Notes under the pieces: model-generated
Told to the model about the DNA's origin: nothing
The model's input: the letters and a program-made list of their open reading frames with translations, nothing else
The model's database searches: none
Program-made: the position numbers and the translations under genes
Assembly: GCA_029378245.1 (NCBI GenBank)
Contig: JARKIF010000002.1
Span: 2,976,001 to 3,040,000 of the forward strand
Length of the DNA stretch: 64,000 bases
Reading direction: 5' to 3'
Source of the DNA: Roridomyces roridus
Taxonomy: Eukaryota > Basidiomycota > Agaricomycetes > Agaricales > Mycenaceae
Shown: positions 1 to 11,529 of the stretch, one piece after another
How positions within the stretch are numbered: the stretch's first letter is position 1
Layout: every line of letters starts with the position of its first letter

Positions 1-123
1 GAAACGACGAGACTCACCAGTGACGACCGAACCCATGCGGCCCTCTTGCAGTCTTGAAGCCTTCTCGAGGAGTCGGGACCTCCGTACCAGCGGCGAGCAC
101 TTGGACGCGGCGGGGTTTCTGTC

Positions 124-369
124 CTAGGCGGGCGAGTCAGCGAGAGGAAAGGGGAGGGGATAGTGGATCGCACGAAGACACGACGACGAGGCTGCAACAG
201 CGAGTTAGTCAATGGCGAGGTGAAGAAACGCTGGGAACTCACTGAGATGATCCACCACATCGCTAGTGCCGGAGGATGGCCCCCACTCGCCGGTGGTGCC
301 AGGGTGCGTTGGTGATAGATTTAGGGTGTTGGGCGCACTCGCTGGGGTCGGCGGCTGGTGTAGCTTCAT
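124..369 (-). CDS. Predicted 64-residue protein of the duplicated leader element
   Basis: The start is the ATG of the conserved ATGAAGCTACACCA context at 369. Exon 1 runs 369-243. An intron at 242-192 has GTGAGT donor, CTAAC branch point and GCAG acceptor (51 nt). Exon 2 runs 191-124 to a TAG. The two exons sum to 195 nt, so the splice keeps frame and gives a 64-residue product rich in Pro, Ser and Thr, without signal peptide or known domain. A second putative intron lies in the 5' UTR between the TATA box and the ATG. The right-hand copy of the element does not keep this reading frame: it stops after 19 codons and has lost the donor. The product may therefore be real here or may only look like a gene. 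Confidence 0.4.
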
Positions 370-494
370 CTTCTCCTGGCTGGTGCAGTCGCTGTAGAGG
401 ATGTGAGTGAACGGCGAGGTGGAAATGGCAAGCGACGTACCTCCCCTGGGGGAGCAACTGGTGGTAACGAAGAAAGAGAGGTTGTGGGTCGGCT

Positions 495-506
495 GGTTTT
501 TATAGA
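495..506 (-). promoter_or_regulatory. TATA box of left leader element
   Basis: The minus strand reads TCTATAAAAACC, about 125 bases upstream of the ATG at 369. It is matched by GTATAAAAACAGG in the right copy, preceded in both by a conserved GACTCG-TCGA block. Conservation of the box and its flanks in two copies supports a core promoter. Confidence 0.55.
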
Positions 507-680
507 CGCGATCGAGTCTCCGTTCCATTTTACTCGGGAACTCGATCGAACGAGTCATATCGGCGGCGGCGGAGGCATGGTGGTCATAGCAGACGAACGG
601 AATGACAGCCATCGGAGCACTCTCACATGTATCAGTGGCTGTGGCCACGGCGTTTCCTTGTTTGGACTTCCCGACGCCCT

Positions 681-2139
681 CTTTGCGCTCATCCTCGACA
701 TTCGAGGAGCGCGCTTGCTACGTCCTCTACGATCCTCTCTCCTCGAAAGTCCCCGTTATGAGGGCTGTGTCGATCGGGCGGGTAGAAAATCACTTCCGCC
801 TGCGAGGAGAATGTTAATTAAAATGGAGAGAAAAGGTATAAAATGCAGGTGCGTAGCCTGCAATCCCCAGCCTCCTCTTCCTTCCTACCACTACCACCAT
901 CTCTCAAAATGCGACACGACGAGGCCCGCCAGGTGCGTCCGCTCGCCGCCGTCCCGTCGGCTGATCCTTTGCAGCTCAAGACCACGGGATACTGACTTTG
1001 CTTTGCTGTCGTTGCTTTCGTTTTGCTTTCGCAGTGCTTTCGTACCATTCTCCCCCACAAGAGAGCGCGGGTCACCGGGAGACTCGCATAGCTCGCAGCC
1101 AGAGGGATGGGGTCGCACGCATGAGCCAACGCAGCCTGGCCCCTTCGATGAAACGAGGGGTCAAAGGCGGCGCGCGAGACGTGACGGTGGACCAACCCGG
1201 CCACCTTTGACCCCATTCCTCGCCAACCGACTGATGGTATGTCCTTCACTCTCTTTCAGTGCCCTTCAACTGACGACTCATCTAGACACAGACCGGGGGA
1301 GCTGTCGAGGCGCGCGGTTCCTGGGGGTGGGTTCGCAACCCTCGTGCACCCTTGTCGTGGGCCCCCAGGCTTCAGACCTTCGGGTTGACCAATAGCACGT
1401 TAAGCTTGCAGGGTTTCTTTTTTTTTTTGACGCGTAAGAGTTCATGTATTGGACGAGAATTCAATTCAAGTTATGGTGGATACGACGAATGCCCTTGCTA
1501 GACTTGATTCAATCGCGATGAGAAGGATGCAAGACTCGAAAGTCTCGAGACGCTGTCTGCGCTCAGTGCATCCAACACCGACTGTTCTCCTTCCGCGGTC
1601 GCTTTGTGATAGGAGAAATGGTGTTGCAACTTGAGGTACACAGCCAGAACGTTGTCGGTGAAGACAAAGAGGATGAGAGAGAGCAAAGAGAGCGCCGTGC
1701 TAACTCCATTCGGAATCGGCGCCTGCTTGCTCCCTCCATCATCGATTCTTACTTGCATGCATCGTGTGCTCCTTTCCCTAGGGCCTAGGAAGCCCTCGGG
1801 ATGAACTCGGGCACAACCTTCAAGCCCGAACTTGTCTTATGAATAGTCCTCCACGCTTCCAAACAACACTTGCAGAACATGGGTGCAAAGCTATAATCGT
1901 CTGTGAAAACCCAACATAGAAGAGATCTCAACCCATCCCTTTGGCCCTGAGGAACCCCCAAACCCACGAACCAATGTATCTTTCTGGCAGTCTACCGCCG
2001 AAGCCCGAACTGCAAGTCGGCGTTCACGGGGTAAACGCCATAATCTTGAATCGTCTGACGGATAAGACTTCTCAGGTGTGTAAGCGGTCTTGAACGCAGT
2101 TTTTAAAGGCCAGCTCACACCCAAGTTTTAAACAGTACG
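681..2139. other. Gene-poor stretch with one possible micro-gene
   Basis: No protein family is recognisable here. A plus-strand TATAAAA at 838 is followed by an ATG at 909 (MRHDEARQ). An intron-like stretch follows (GTGCGT donor, TTCGCAG acceptor ending about 1034), and then 19 codons to a TAG. This would encode only 27 residues and is weak. A minus-strand frame around 1498-1758 holds one hydrophobic stretch but no supporting structure. An 11-T run sits at 1418-1428. The stretch also serves as upstream region for the GST gene. Confidence 0.4.
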
Positions 2140-3108
2140 ATGCCGCCCACCGAGACATTCCCTCACGCTACAAGCACGGCACTCTCGACCGTAGAGTCCC
2201 ACCAAACACCTCAAGATCTCATATTCTACGCTGGTTGGGTGCGTTATTCTCTGAGTCTTTATGCTGAGTATTGAATCGTGTGTGTAGTGGTGTCCCTTCG
2301 CCCATCGCAGCTGGATTGCCCTGGAGGAGAAGGGTATTCCCTACCAATACAAAGAAGTCAATCCGTTCAAGAAAGAAAAGCATTTTCTCGGTCAGCTGCC
2401 CTTGTCCAGTCCATGCCCGGCGTCTTTCTTACCCCTGGACTCAGACATAAATCCCAGAGGCCTCGTTCCTGCCATCGAGTATCAGGGCAAAGCACTCTTC
2501 GAATCCCTTGTTCTATGTGAATTCCTCGAGGACGCTTATCCCAATCACAAACCGAGCATCCTACCTGGTGATGCCTATACCAAGGCACACGCACGGATCT
2601 GGGTCAGTCCAGGCCGCAGTTTGGAATCCTCCATGCTCAACAAACGTGTTTGCAGACTGATTTCGCTGGGAAAACGCTCGCTCCAGGATTCATGCGGCTC
2701 CTAATGGCGCAAGGACAGGAGAAACAGGATGTTGCGCGCACGGAGCTATACGACGCGATCCGTAAATTCTCGGCACAAATCAAAGGCCCTTATTTCTTGG
2801 GCGAGGAGTTCAGCCTTGTCGATATTGCGATCGCACCTTGGGTGGTCCGCGACTTTATTGCGGCAGAGCACCGGGGTTACAGCAGATCAGACGTCGGTAC
2901 AGAGTGGAAGCAGTATGCTGAGCATGTCGAGCAAAGGGGAAGTGTTTTGAGGACCAAGAGTGTAAGTATTGGATGGTTCTCCAAGGTCACTATCTAACGT
3001 ATCGACCAGGACCTGGACAAGTACGCAGAGAATTGGGTGCCGTACCTCAAAGACGAGGCTCAGAGCCAGTTTGCTATAGCTCTTCGTGCGGGTCGAGCAA
3101 TCCCTTGA
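2140..3108 (+). CDS. Omega-like glutathione S-transferase
   Basis: Five exons (2140-2238, 2288-2390, 2445-2602, 2656-2961, 3010-3108) join in frame to 254 residues, a normal GST length. The thioredoxin-fold half carries WCPFAHRSWIALEEKGIPY, where Cys of the CPFA/H motif is the expected omega-type catalytic residue. NPRGLVPAIEY and ALFESLVLCEFLEDAYP are the cis-Pro loop and the glutathione gamma-Glu contact (E-S). The helical C-terminal domain contains GPYFLGEEFSLVDIAIAPW. Omega GSTs reduce glutathionylated or oxidised substrates (thioltransferase and dehydroascorbate reductase activity) in the cytosol. A fungal GTO-type role in stress or aromatic detoxification is inference. The gene is convergent with the downstream glycosidase, about 120 bases apart. 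Confidence 0.88.
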
Positions 3109-3226
3109 ACGATATGGGATATATTCGTAATTGTACTACAGAGCAGCATCTTGTACCGTGAACGACAGTTTAGGAAGTTTGGCAACAGGGAATTCGCTAA
3201 TACGCAATTTCGTGGCCTAAACAAGT

Positions 3227-6036
3227 TCAGAATTCAGCTTGAAATCTAAAATGAGGACGTACTCCCAAAGGCCACAATGTAATGTTACGGAACCCGCCCA
3301 GACATTGAGGATTCTCAGGTGGTGGGGCTGCAAAAACGTCTCCATCGAGAGGCCAATCAATCGGGCAGGTAGCGACGGTCATCGTAAAAGGCGGGAGCCC
3401 CTTGTCGTATATCGGCGAAGGGAGGATGCCCGACACGGGCGGGCTGTTGGTGAAAGTAACCGTCGCGGGATCAATAGCGAACTGCCACGAGTCGTCTGTC
3501 GGGAGGAATTCCAAGTCTACAGCTCGAGGTTCAAGGGGGTGGACTGCCAGTTTTCTTTCGCTACGTGGGACTGGTGGTACATTCAGATGAGTCTCTTGAG
3601 GAAGATATGTATGCATACTGTCAAAGGCGTAGTTCAAGGGCCCGCGGTGGATCGCAATGGAGCCATGAGGTCGATTTTCTACTTTGAAATCAGAGTTTGA
3701 ACGGCTGGTACTTGGGTCGAGAGGCTTACCGATCCGAATTTCAGAAGGAAGTTCCAAGACTACTGTAGTATTGCCCGCGCCGACGGCTACCGCATGGAGG
3801 CCATCCTCTCCAGGAGCGACAGCCTCTGCCGGCCCTCCATTGATGGAAATAGTTCCTCGAGTCACCCAGCTCGGGATACGTACGAAATACGTGAAAGCCT
3901 TGGTCGCGGAGATAGTTGTGGTCAAGGTATCGCCAAAACTGGAAAGTGTCATTAACAGACAACAGGCTTAGATGCATTCTCTCACGGGTAAAGCGTCTCG
4001 ACATTCGCGGTCACGGCGTTGTCTGAAAGTATGTCATCAGATGATGCGAAGAGGAAGGCTGTCCATACCATCAGCGAGGACGACAGAAGTCTTGAATGGT
4101 CCCAAGTATAGATGCACAAGCGACTTTCGATCAGGAGTGATGAGGAAGGCGTTGGTAGCAAACTTGGGCCATCCTTGTGGAAAGTCGACCGTGCAGCAAC
4201 TGTGAAAACCAAGGTCACCGAAACACTCGACGCTCCGATACAATTACTCACGGGTAATTCGGCTCCAGACCAAACACGTTAGAATAGGGGCTGCAACGAA
4301 GGTGTGAGTGTTGATCACACACAGAAGACACCCATACGAACCCGTCTTCAGGGAAGGGATTGGGCTGCCATCGCGTGAGCATGTGGAACATCTCCATAGA
4401 CTGAACTCACGGTCATATTCTTGCTGGCAACCTGGTTCTGCATTTGCAAGTACTGACGAGCCCACATGTCTACGCGGGGTCAACCAGTTTCAAGAAACGG
4501 CTGGAAGGAACAAACCTCCGGTCAGAGTTGCGGGGAGGGCGTTATACGCCATCCGTTCGACCTTTCAGGGTATCAGAGAATCAAGATGGTAATGTCACGG
4601 AACGCTTACTCGATCCGCGAACTTGACATCACCCATGACTTGGTACAAGTAGGAACCACTGAAGATGCACATTGAACAAACAATCCTTTGACACCATGCG
4701 GAGGAACCCACGAGAACATGGCCTCCACGACGAGACACAACTCGGTTCTGTATAGGTTAAGGACTTGTTGCAACGACGATATACAAACTTACCCTCGTAC
4801 CGATTCCAGTCCTGCAAGGTATTCATCCGCCGCGAAAGCGCCCGAAGGGCGGCCATGGTATTGGAAAAGCATGTCCCAGCCATGGCTGATGACATCGAGA
4901 TCTACCAGAGGCATTCAGTGCTTGAAAGGAGGAGCTCCATGCCACCCACCGGTTTGGTTGTGAGTGAATCGATATGTGGCCGCCAATGCCTTTAGGCCTT
5001 CCGCCATGTTCACGCCGTGCCATGAAAGCTCCGGGAAAGGATTCTCGAGTTTCTCAGCTTCCACTTTTGGGAAAAACTTTTCGGAAAAGACCAGTTCCCA
5101 TGGTATACCGGAGGCTTTGGACTTTTTCATGGTGTCGAGAAGGAGGTCTTCCTGCCCATTGGGATGGTTGTCGTAAAGCCATTGTAAGGTCACGACAAAA
5201 TCCTCCCAGCGGGTCGCAGCCCACTCGTCAGTGCCCTCGCCTGAGAAAGATGAGCCACGGAGAGCGTTTAGATCATTCGTGCTGATCACCTGCCGTGAGC
5301 ATGGCATTCGCCAGCGGTACAAACTTGTGCAAAGCCGCAACTACAGGTTCTGTAACCTCTGGGTACGCCTCCGTCATCTGGATTGCACCAAAGAAGAACG
5401 GGTACCTGGAAGTGGTCACGTTCAAGTTACGAGGTTTACACTGGATACCCACCGTCCCCAGAGCAAGCGCCGTTTGTCAGTCCCAACCTCGGGACCAAGC
5501 CACCCACTCTCATCCTGAGTCTCGATCACATAGTCCAAGAATTCGCGCGTCTTCTGGTTAATGACTGTCGCATTCGCCAGCACCCCGTTTGGAACCATTG
5601 CATTCTAGCCACTACGATAAAGGCACGAGCGCGTCGTCGATTCGGGCGAACTCACAAACCAATAGCTTCCAGCTGCACACCAATTATTTAGGCAACTAAT
5701 GTCTTGGATTCCACATACCTTCTTCCAGATAAGAGTACGCAGCATTTCCTCCAACCCAGTCTGTGTCCTTGACCCTGCATTGACCGTTCAGTTGAGCGCG
5801 CGCGATGCCTCAAACACTGACCATTTGTAGAATTCGTGCTCGTGTCCAGCCAAACCATTAGTTTGAACCATAAGCTGGTCGTACAACCATCCTGTCGGCC
5901 GTATCTGACCCAAAGGAAGCGCCAAGAACTTCTTTGGCGCGACTATGAACAGTCAGTGGGATCGGAGTCGACAACCAAGAGACTTACGCGTCGCATGGCC
6001 ACAGGCAGCCAACGAAAGGAGGAGTAGAGATAACAT
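3227..6036 (-). CDS. Secreted GH127-type (DUF1680) beta-L-arabinofuranosidase-like protein
   Basis: A multi-exon gene starting at an ATG followed by a clean signal peptide ([15 protein letters not shown]). The mature N-terminus reads [16 protein letters not shown], then [13 protein letters not shown] and WLGPEVGT, characteristic of the DUF1680/GH127 (alpha/alpha)6 barrel. Further exons give [58 protein letters not shown] and [13 protein letters not shown]. The last is the family's Cys-Cys motif, which in GH127 contains the catalytic and zinc-binding cysteines. The C-terminus is a beta-sandwich with [17 protein letters not shown] and [11 protein letters not shown]. It probably removes beta-linked arabinose (or a related sugar) from plant or glycoprotein glycans outside the cell; substrate is inference. 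Many introns of about 50 nt break it, so the exact exon borders between 3950 and 5750 are approximate. Confidence 0.85.
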
Positions 6037-6323
6037 GACTGCCGCTCTCCAAGTGATCTGAACGAAAGATAATAGAGAGAGCCGGTAGACTGCCGCGGCC
6101 AACTTTCCGACAACAGTTGATCTGATGTAACTAGAAGAGATAAGAGAATCGGCTTCAAGGACGCAATCGTGGTGTAGACCTACGTGAAAGCAATGGATAT
6201 AAGCAAGTTGTCGAGGCAGGGTTTGAGATGGCCGCATGTACGTGACGAGAACGAGGCCAGTGGGCGGCAGCCGGAAAAATACATGATATTACTTCTATTC
6301 TCGAGAACCCGCGACAACCGTAG

Positions 6324-7644
6324 CTACAGCACGGCGAGGGTGCCCGTCTCCGCGCGCTCGGTAAACAGCAAGCTGATACTCTCCCCGTTGTGCGTCCGAC
6401 GAATACTCTCGGCTATTGTCGGACTCACATCTACTGTAACGAGCTTGGTGCATAGATCCTTATGCTTCGCCTGCGGGACCGTGTTCGTAACCTGTCGGGG
6501 GTCGTTTTAGCCGGATAATTTGTCCTGGAAAGGAACACCACGGACCACGAGCTCGACAATGGGGAGCTGATCAATCAGACTGAGATTTGTCTCCGAAAGA
6601 AGACCTGAATAATGAGATGGAGGGAGAGATCGAGGGACACGGCCGACGCACCATGAGAGATCAGCACATGTACCGCCTTTGCGCCCTTTTCGTGCAGCGT
6701 ATTCGCGGCCATGGTCAACGTATGTCCGGTGTCGATCATGTCGTCCACGAGGATCGCTACCTAGGTGGGATGAGAACACACACGGACCAAGCCGGACAAA
6801 AAGATACGGACCTTGTCTTTGACATCGCCGACCAGAAGCTCCATCCTCTCCGGCGCGTTCTGCACCTTGGTATCGCGTTTCCGGTGAATGAGAGCAAACT
6901 CGAGGCCGAGTTTGTCCGCAATAGCGGTGACCCTGCAGAGAAATTACGCGTTTAGCGCGTGGTTAGTTGGCATGCATGGGATTATTACACACCGCTTCGC
7001 TCCACCAGCGTCTGGGCTGACCACAATACTATTTTGCCACCCCGGAATCTGTCGTTTTATGTAGGTCAACATGAGGGGTTCAGACCACAGGTTGTCCACA
7101 GGAATGTCAAAGAATCCCTGGATTTGACTAGCGTGTAGGTCCATGGTGATGACATGGTCGCAGCCCGCCACAACGAGCATGTTGGCGACAAGCTTGGCGG
7201 TGATGGGCGCCCGGGACTGGTCCTTCTTGTCGTTGCGCGCATAAGGGAAACACGGGATGACGGCGGTGATGCGGCGTGCAGAAGCGGTTTTGCAGGCGGA
7301 TATGAGGATGAGCAGCTCCATGAGGTTGTCATTGACGTCGGCGCAGCCAGACTGGAGGATGAAGACGTCCTCGTCTCGCACGGACTCGAAGATTTTGACG
7401 TTGATCTCGCCGTTGGAGAACTTCTTGACCTCACAGGGGACAAGGGGTACATTGAGTCTGGGGTCGAAGCGTTAAACGCCAGTCTGACGACTGGATTGTT
7501 TGACCAGACGCTCACCGCTCGGCCACGGCTTGGGCGAGCTCGGGGTGGCTATTCCCTGCAACACAGAAGATGAGCAACGAGAAGAAGAACAAGAGTAGAT
7601 GGTGAAGCACCGGTGAGGATGCGGATAGAGTTGTTGTGATACAT
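6324..7644 (-). CDS. Ribose-phosphate pyrophosphokinase (PRPP synthetase)
   Basis: It makes 5-phosphoribosyl-1-pyrophosphate from ribose-5-phosphate and ATP, feeding purine, pyrimidine, His and Trp synthesis in the cytosol. The short first exon gives [12 protein letters not shown] and joins by a phase-1 intron to [19 protein letters not shown]. Diagnostic blocks follow: [64 protein letters not shown], and the PRPP-binding loop [15 protein letters not shown]. The C-terminus ends [18 protein letters not shown]. Length is about 320 residues, as in eukaryotic Prs/PRPS1-like enzymes, with no long insertion. Which of the several fungal PRS paralogues it corresponds to cannot be decided from sequence alone. 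Confidence 0.93.
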
Positions 7645-7798
7645 AGAGAAGGGAGGTGGAATAGGGCGAGGGCAAACTATTGCATGGAGACGGGCAGGGA
7701 AGAGACAGAAGGTAGTACAATGAAAAAGGAAGAGGAAAATTTGCAAGTCAATCGGTTAATCCATCACAGCAGCCATCAAATCAAATGCTTTTTTGGAG

Positions 7799-9428
7799 CT
7801 ACGGAGGCACACGAATGGTGATGTTCTCTACCACATACTCCGAGTCCGCGTATCCCAGCAATTGAGCGATATAGGAACTGTTCAGCCCCTTCACCTTGGC
7901 CATCTGCGCCGAGTTGTAGTTGGCCTGCCCTCGACCGACCTCGATGACATCTGCCTCGTCAAAATCCTCCTCATGTCGCACTGGCGAGCTTTCTGAAAGA
8001 TTGACCGACCGCGAGAGAGGCTCCAACGAGACTATAGACGAGGACATTGACGAAGTGGGCGCCAATGTCGGTGTATTCGGCCGTGTCTCGGCCTGGGCCG
8101 GCATTCGGGCTGCAGAGTCGTTGTCCTCGGCGTTCCGTCGGATGACGATGCGCACAGCTTGCCCAGAGGCAAATGCACCAATGACCCCATGCACACCAAC
8201 TGCCAGGAGACGGCCCCCAGACTCCCTGCGCGACAGAACTTTGTGCGCGCCAGAGTCGATGATGACGCTGCCAGCCGGGAAGAGGGTATGACTGGTCCAT
8301 GACTTGAGGTCTCGCATCGGCAGGACAGATGCGACAAAGACCGTATGCGGCGGGCGGGCCAGTGCTGTAGTTCCGGCAGACTGTCCTTCCGACGGCGTCC
8401 CGGGATTTGACTTTAGCGAGTTATGGTATTCAATGATGGAGAAGATGCTTTCGGGATTTTTGCTCGACGATATAATGGTCGTGACGCCGGCACCTGTCGC
8501 AATCTCTGCGGCAATGAGCTTTGTTTCCATCCCGCCAGTTCCTAGACTCGAGCCGAGTGTTGTGGTGCTCACTATAGCGCACGTTAGGTCAACCTTCTTG
8601 TGCAATAAACGCGCGCACCTTGCTCGCGAATGGCCGCTACGGATGTAACAACCTCGATCTGTTTCGCAGAGGGGTCTTTCCGCGGATTCGAGGTGTACAA
8701 GCCGTCGACATCGGTGAGCAGAAATAGATAATCCGCGTGCAGCATAGACGATGTAACGGCGGAGAGCGTATCGTTATCCCCAAATTTTATTTCCTAAAAG
8801 ATATTTGTCAACGTGTGTCGTGGAACGTGGAAGATGGGCACTCACGCTGACGGAGACTGTATCGTTTTCGTTCACGATTGGGACGACGCCCATGGAGAGC
8901 AGCTCTTTGAATGTGTTGACGGCATTCAAGTACCGGGTGCGCTATGGGGAATGAGCAAATGACTATTGGCACTTAGACCACGCACATCGGAAATGTCTCC
9001 TCGTGTAAGCAGAACTTGAGCAATCGGTTGCTCCAGTTGCCCAAACAAGTTATCCCAGAGAGCTATGAGCCTGCCTTGTCCAATTGCTGCCAAAGCCTGG
9101 CCCAGCGTCAGCCTGTGACGAATTCCGCACTGTAATTCCCACCTGCTTTCCGGACAAACTCTTTGGTCTGCTAGGCATATCCATGCGTTTCAGACCGACG
9201 CCGATAGCTCCTGAGCTAACAAGGACGACTTTGTGACCTTGTTGTCGTAGATGGACCACAGTTTCGACAACAGAGGATAGAGTCGACAGCAGGGGCTGGT
9301 GTGTCTTTTCATGAACAATTGAGGAGGTTCCTGGGGACGCAGATAATACATACATGAGCTTCTCATCTCGAGACTGTCGACAGCCGACCTAGTTTAATGA
9401 CGATAGTGCAAGGATGTCGGCGATTCAT
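7799..9428 (-). CDS. Glutamate 5-kinase (proline biosynthesis, PRO1/ProB)
   Basis: It phosphorylates L-glutamate, the first step to proline. The first exon [14 protein letters not shown] splices to [12 protein letters not shown], giving the KLGTS nucleotide-binding start. Next come [56 protein letters not shown] and [20 protein letters not shown], all signatures of the amino-acid kinase fold. A C-terminal PUA domain is present ([20 protein letters not shown] to [18 protein letters not shown]). A low-complexity Ser-rich insertion sits inside the PUA region. The start codon lies head-to-head with the BTB gene: the outermost ATG of that gene is at 9414, inside this gene's first exon on the other strand. 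Confidence 0.92.
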
Positions 9429-10446
9429 GGTGAACGTCCGAGTCAAGGAGGGATCGGACTTATGTCCGAATCGGGATCTGTCAAAGCAATTTTGCGTTCT
9501 TCCTCCACCATGACCACTAACGCGTCGCTAACCCCAATCTCGACCCTCGCGACCACCAACGCGTCGCTAATCCCAGTCTCGACCTCCGTTACGCGTCATA
9601 CCGACTATTACCTCGACTCCGTCGTTTTCGAGGTCCAAAACACCATCTACCGCGTCCCCCGATTCCAATTCGAGCGGCACTCGAGCATTTTTGCCGCCAC
9701 CTTCTCTCTTCCTCCAGCCGATGATGTGGCAGAGGGATCGAGCGAAGCCAAGCCTCTGAAACTGGAAGGAATCAATCGCTTGGACTTTGAAAGACTCTTG
9801 AAGGTGCTATACCCACTGTGCGTTTTCTTTCAACTTTGACGCGTCGCATGCCAAATTCACGCGTCTTAGAACCCCCGTGTTCAAGACACCCAATCTAACC
9901 AACACAGAGTGGCTATCTGTTCTCAAAATGGCCAATATGTGGGACTTTTTAGAGGTCCGGGAACTTGCCATCGAGAAACTGGGGGACCACGCGACTTCGT
10001 CCGATTGCGTGGAGCGAATCCTGCTCGGTCGGCAGTACAACGTGTCCTCCTGGGCTCGCAGCGGCTACGCTGACTTGGCCAAGCGCGAGACCTCCATCTC
10101 TGTGGAGGACGCTGCCAAGATCGGCTTGGAAGCCACTGTGCAGATTTTCAAACTCCGAGAGTCCCTACTCAAGACGGATTCTTTGAAAACGTTGGAGCTT
10201 GGGGATCTGTTCAAGGCAGAGCTCCAGCAGATGGACTCTGCGCACGACCCATCTTCTCCACCGTTGCCAGCGCTGCCCGGTCCTGACGTTAAAATCAACT
10301 TTAACACCTCCGTTCCTCTCGAGAGCGGCAAAAACAAGAAACTACGCGTTAGATTTCCCGCTCCAAGCTCCACCACCTCCGCCCTACCCACGTCCCCCTT
10401 TTCCTTCAACCCCGCTACGCCGGCGGTGGCAACTACTAGCTCTTAA
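9414..10446 (+). CDS. BTB/POZ domain protein 1
   Basis: Two exons (9414-9817 and 9870-10446) join in frame, 326 residues from the first ATG. In-frame ATGs at 9462 and 9510 would avoid overlap with the opposite glutamate kinase start and may be the real start. A BTB core is visible: YYLDSVVFEVQNTIYRVP, FERHSSIFAATFSLP, DFERLLKVLYPL, then EWLSVLKMANMWDFLEVREL and AIEKLG. This matches the Agaricomycete BTB family that includes the gene at 47513. BTB domains dimerise and often recruit Cullin-3; partners are unknown here. The C-terminus is Pro/Ser-rich and probably disordered. The gene is convergent with the cupin, 86 bases apart. Confidence 0.85.
9513..9590 (+). repeat. Internal 39-bp tandem duplication
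   Basis: Two adjacent 39-base units share ACCAACGCGTCGCTAA and TCTCGACC with a few substitutions. Being a multiple of three, the duplication keeps frame and encodes TTNASLTPISTLA followed by TTNASLIPVSTSV upstream of the BTB fold. Confidence 0.75.
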
Positions 10447-10532
10447 TACGATAGCGTATGAATCCTTAATACATCGTAATTTCATCGAGTACAAGCAGAA
10501 TTAGATTCGCATACAAGACCCCACATAATGCC

Positions 10533-11416
10533 TTACTTTGCCTTGGGCTCCGCGAATTCGGGATACTCGCTCTTGAAGCCGCCAAGCCAACCGACCCAGT
10601 TGCCCAACGTGTAATTGGCGACACGTCCGATGTTGAGAGGCATCTCGAGCACGACATCCGCCGAATACATAAAGGTGAGCATCTGGATGGGATTCGGAGG
10701 GATGTTCTGCATGGTGCAGGACGAGAGGTATCCGTAGAAATTGCGGACGAATGACTCGTCGAAGCCTGGGTTGGGACCGCCACGCACGGTGATGTTGACC
10801 TCCAGGTCCACACCCGACGCGGGGTCAGACCAGAACTAACAAATTGAGTGTGAACCGAAACAGAAAGAGATGGCGTCTACGACGTACTGTATGCCAGTGC
10901 TCCGGGGGTATCGTCACAGTTTCCCCTGCCTGCAATTTCCCTTCCTTGCCGTCGAGAAGGTAGCACAGGACGCCGCTTTTCTGGAGACAAAGTTACAATG
11001 AGGATACGCGATTGGTGAACAGGCTCACCACATCGAACGTTTCCGTTTGGTACAGATGCCAGTGGTACGGCGCTAAAGGCAATATTAGCATCTTGGCATG
11101 GCTTCACTGAGGACATGCGTGTAGCTGTTGATGCCGCGGCCAGCTCTACATCGTGGTTGAGGACTGGAATCCCTTGAACACAACTGGAACAAACCCGGTA
11201 TGAGGATTGGAGTGGGCGAAAATCTGTCGGGAGGTAAAGCTGCCGTCGTCGTTCTGGATCCCCCAAGAGCGAAACGCGCCGCCGAAGAAGACCCAGGCAC
11301 CGTCGGACTCGATCACGGGGGGTTGGAGGGTTTGCTGAATGGATTGGTGAATCAATTTGACCGAAGGGCACTACGGAGGACTTGCGCACTTTGGGAAAGA
11401 GGAAGGAGAGAGCCAT
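10533..11416 (-). CDS. Cupin-domain protein
   Basis: The predicted start MALSFLFPK splices to QTLQPPVIESDGAWVFFGG. Later exons carry two HWH-type metal-binding motifs, APYHWHLYQTETFDV and IPPEHWHT, separated by CYLLDGKEGKLQAGETV. These correspond to the two cupin motifs (His ligands on a beta-barrel). The C-terminus (LEVNITVRGGPNPGFDESF, then LGNWVGWLGGFKSEYPEF) resembles uncharacterised fungal cupins. No signal peptide is seen, so it is probably intracellular. The substrate cannot be inferred. The middle intron between FAHSNPHTG and the first HWH exon is uncertain: several donor/acceptor pairs keep frame. Confidence 0.7.
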
Positions 11417-11529
11417 GGACGACGTGGGCAGACAACGCGGACTTCGACTACATGGCGTGGGATAAGCCCGAATCGGGGTGAGCCAATCAACGCGTACACA
11501 AAAGTCAACACAAGAGTTGCATTCGACTA

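Larger units (their letters stand above)
100..680 (-). repeat. Left copy of a duplicated promoter/leader element
   Basis: Read on the minus strand, this segment aligns by eye with 62190-62780 on the plus strand. The shared features come in the same order: an upstream block resembling ACAAGGAAACGCCGTGG, a TATA box inside CTATAAAAACC, a T/C-rich stretch, a 5'-UTR splice donor (GAGGTACGT), a matching acceptor (CTACAGCGACT), the start context ATGAAGCTACACCA, and a downstream block GGGGCCATCCTCC. Further on, a CCTCGTCGT block is also shared. Conservation covers promoter, leader and intron borders better than the reading frame. Element boundaries are approximate because no terminal repeats or target duplication could be recognised. 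Confidence 0.65.

Noticed and set aside
403..1395. 330-codon plus-strand open frame at the left edge
   Set aside because: It begins at a non-ATG codon, runs antisense through the leader element and has no domain, so it is taken as a chance frame.
2140..3108. A metabolic gene cluster linking GST, GH127, peroxygenase and the ABC transporter
   Set aside because: They are scattered over 40 kb among housekeeping genes, with no synthase or shared regulator.
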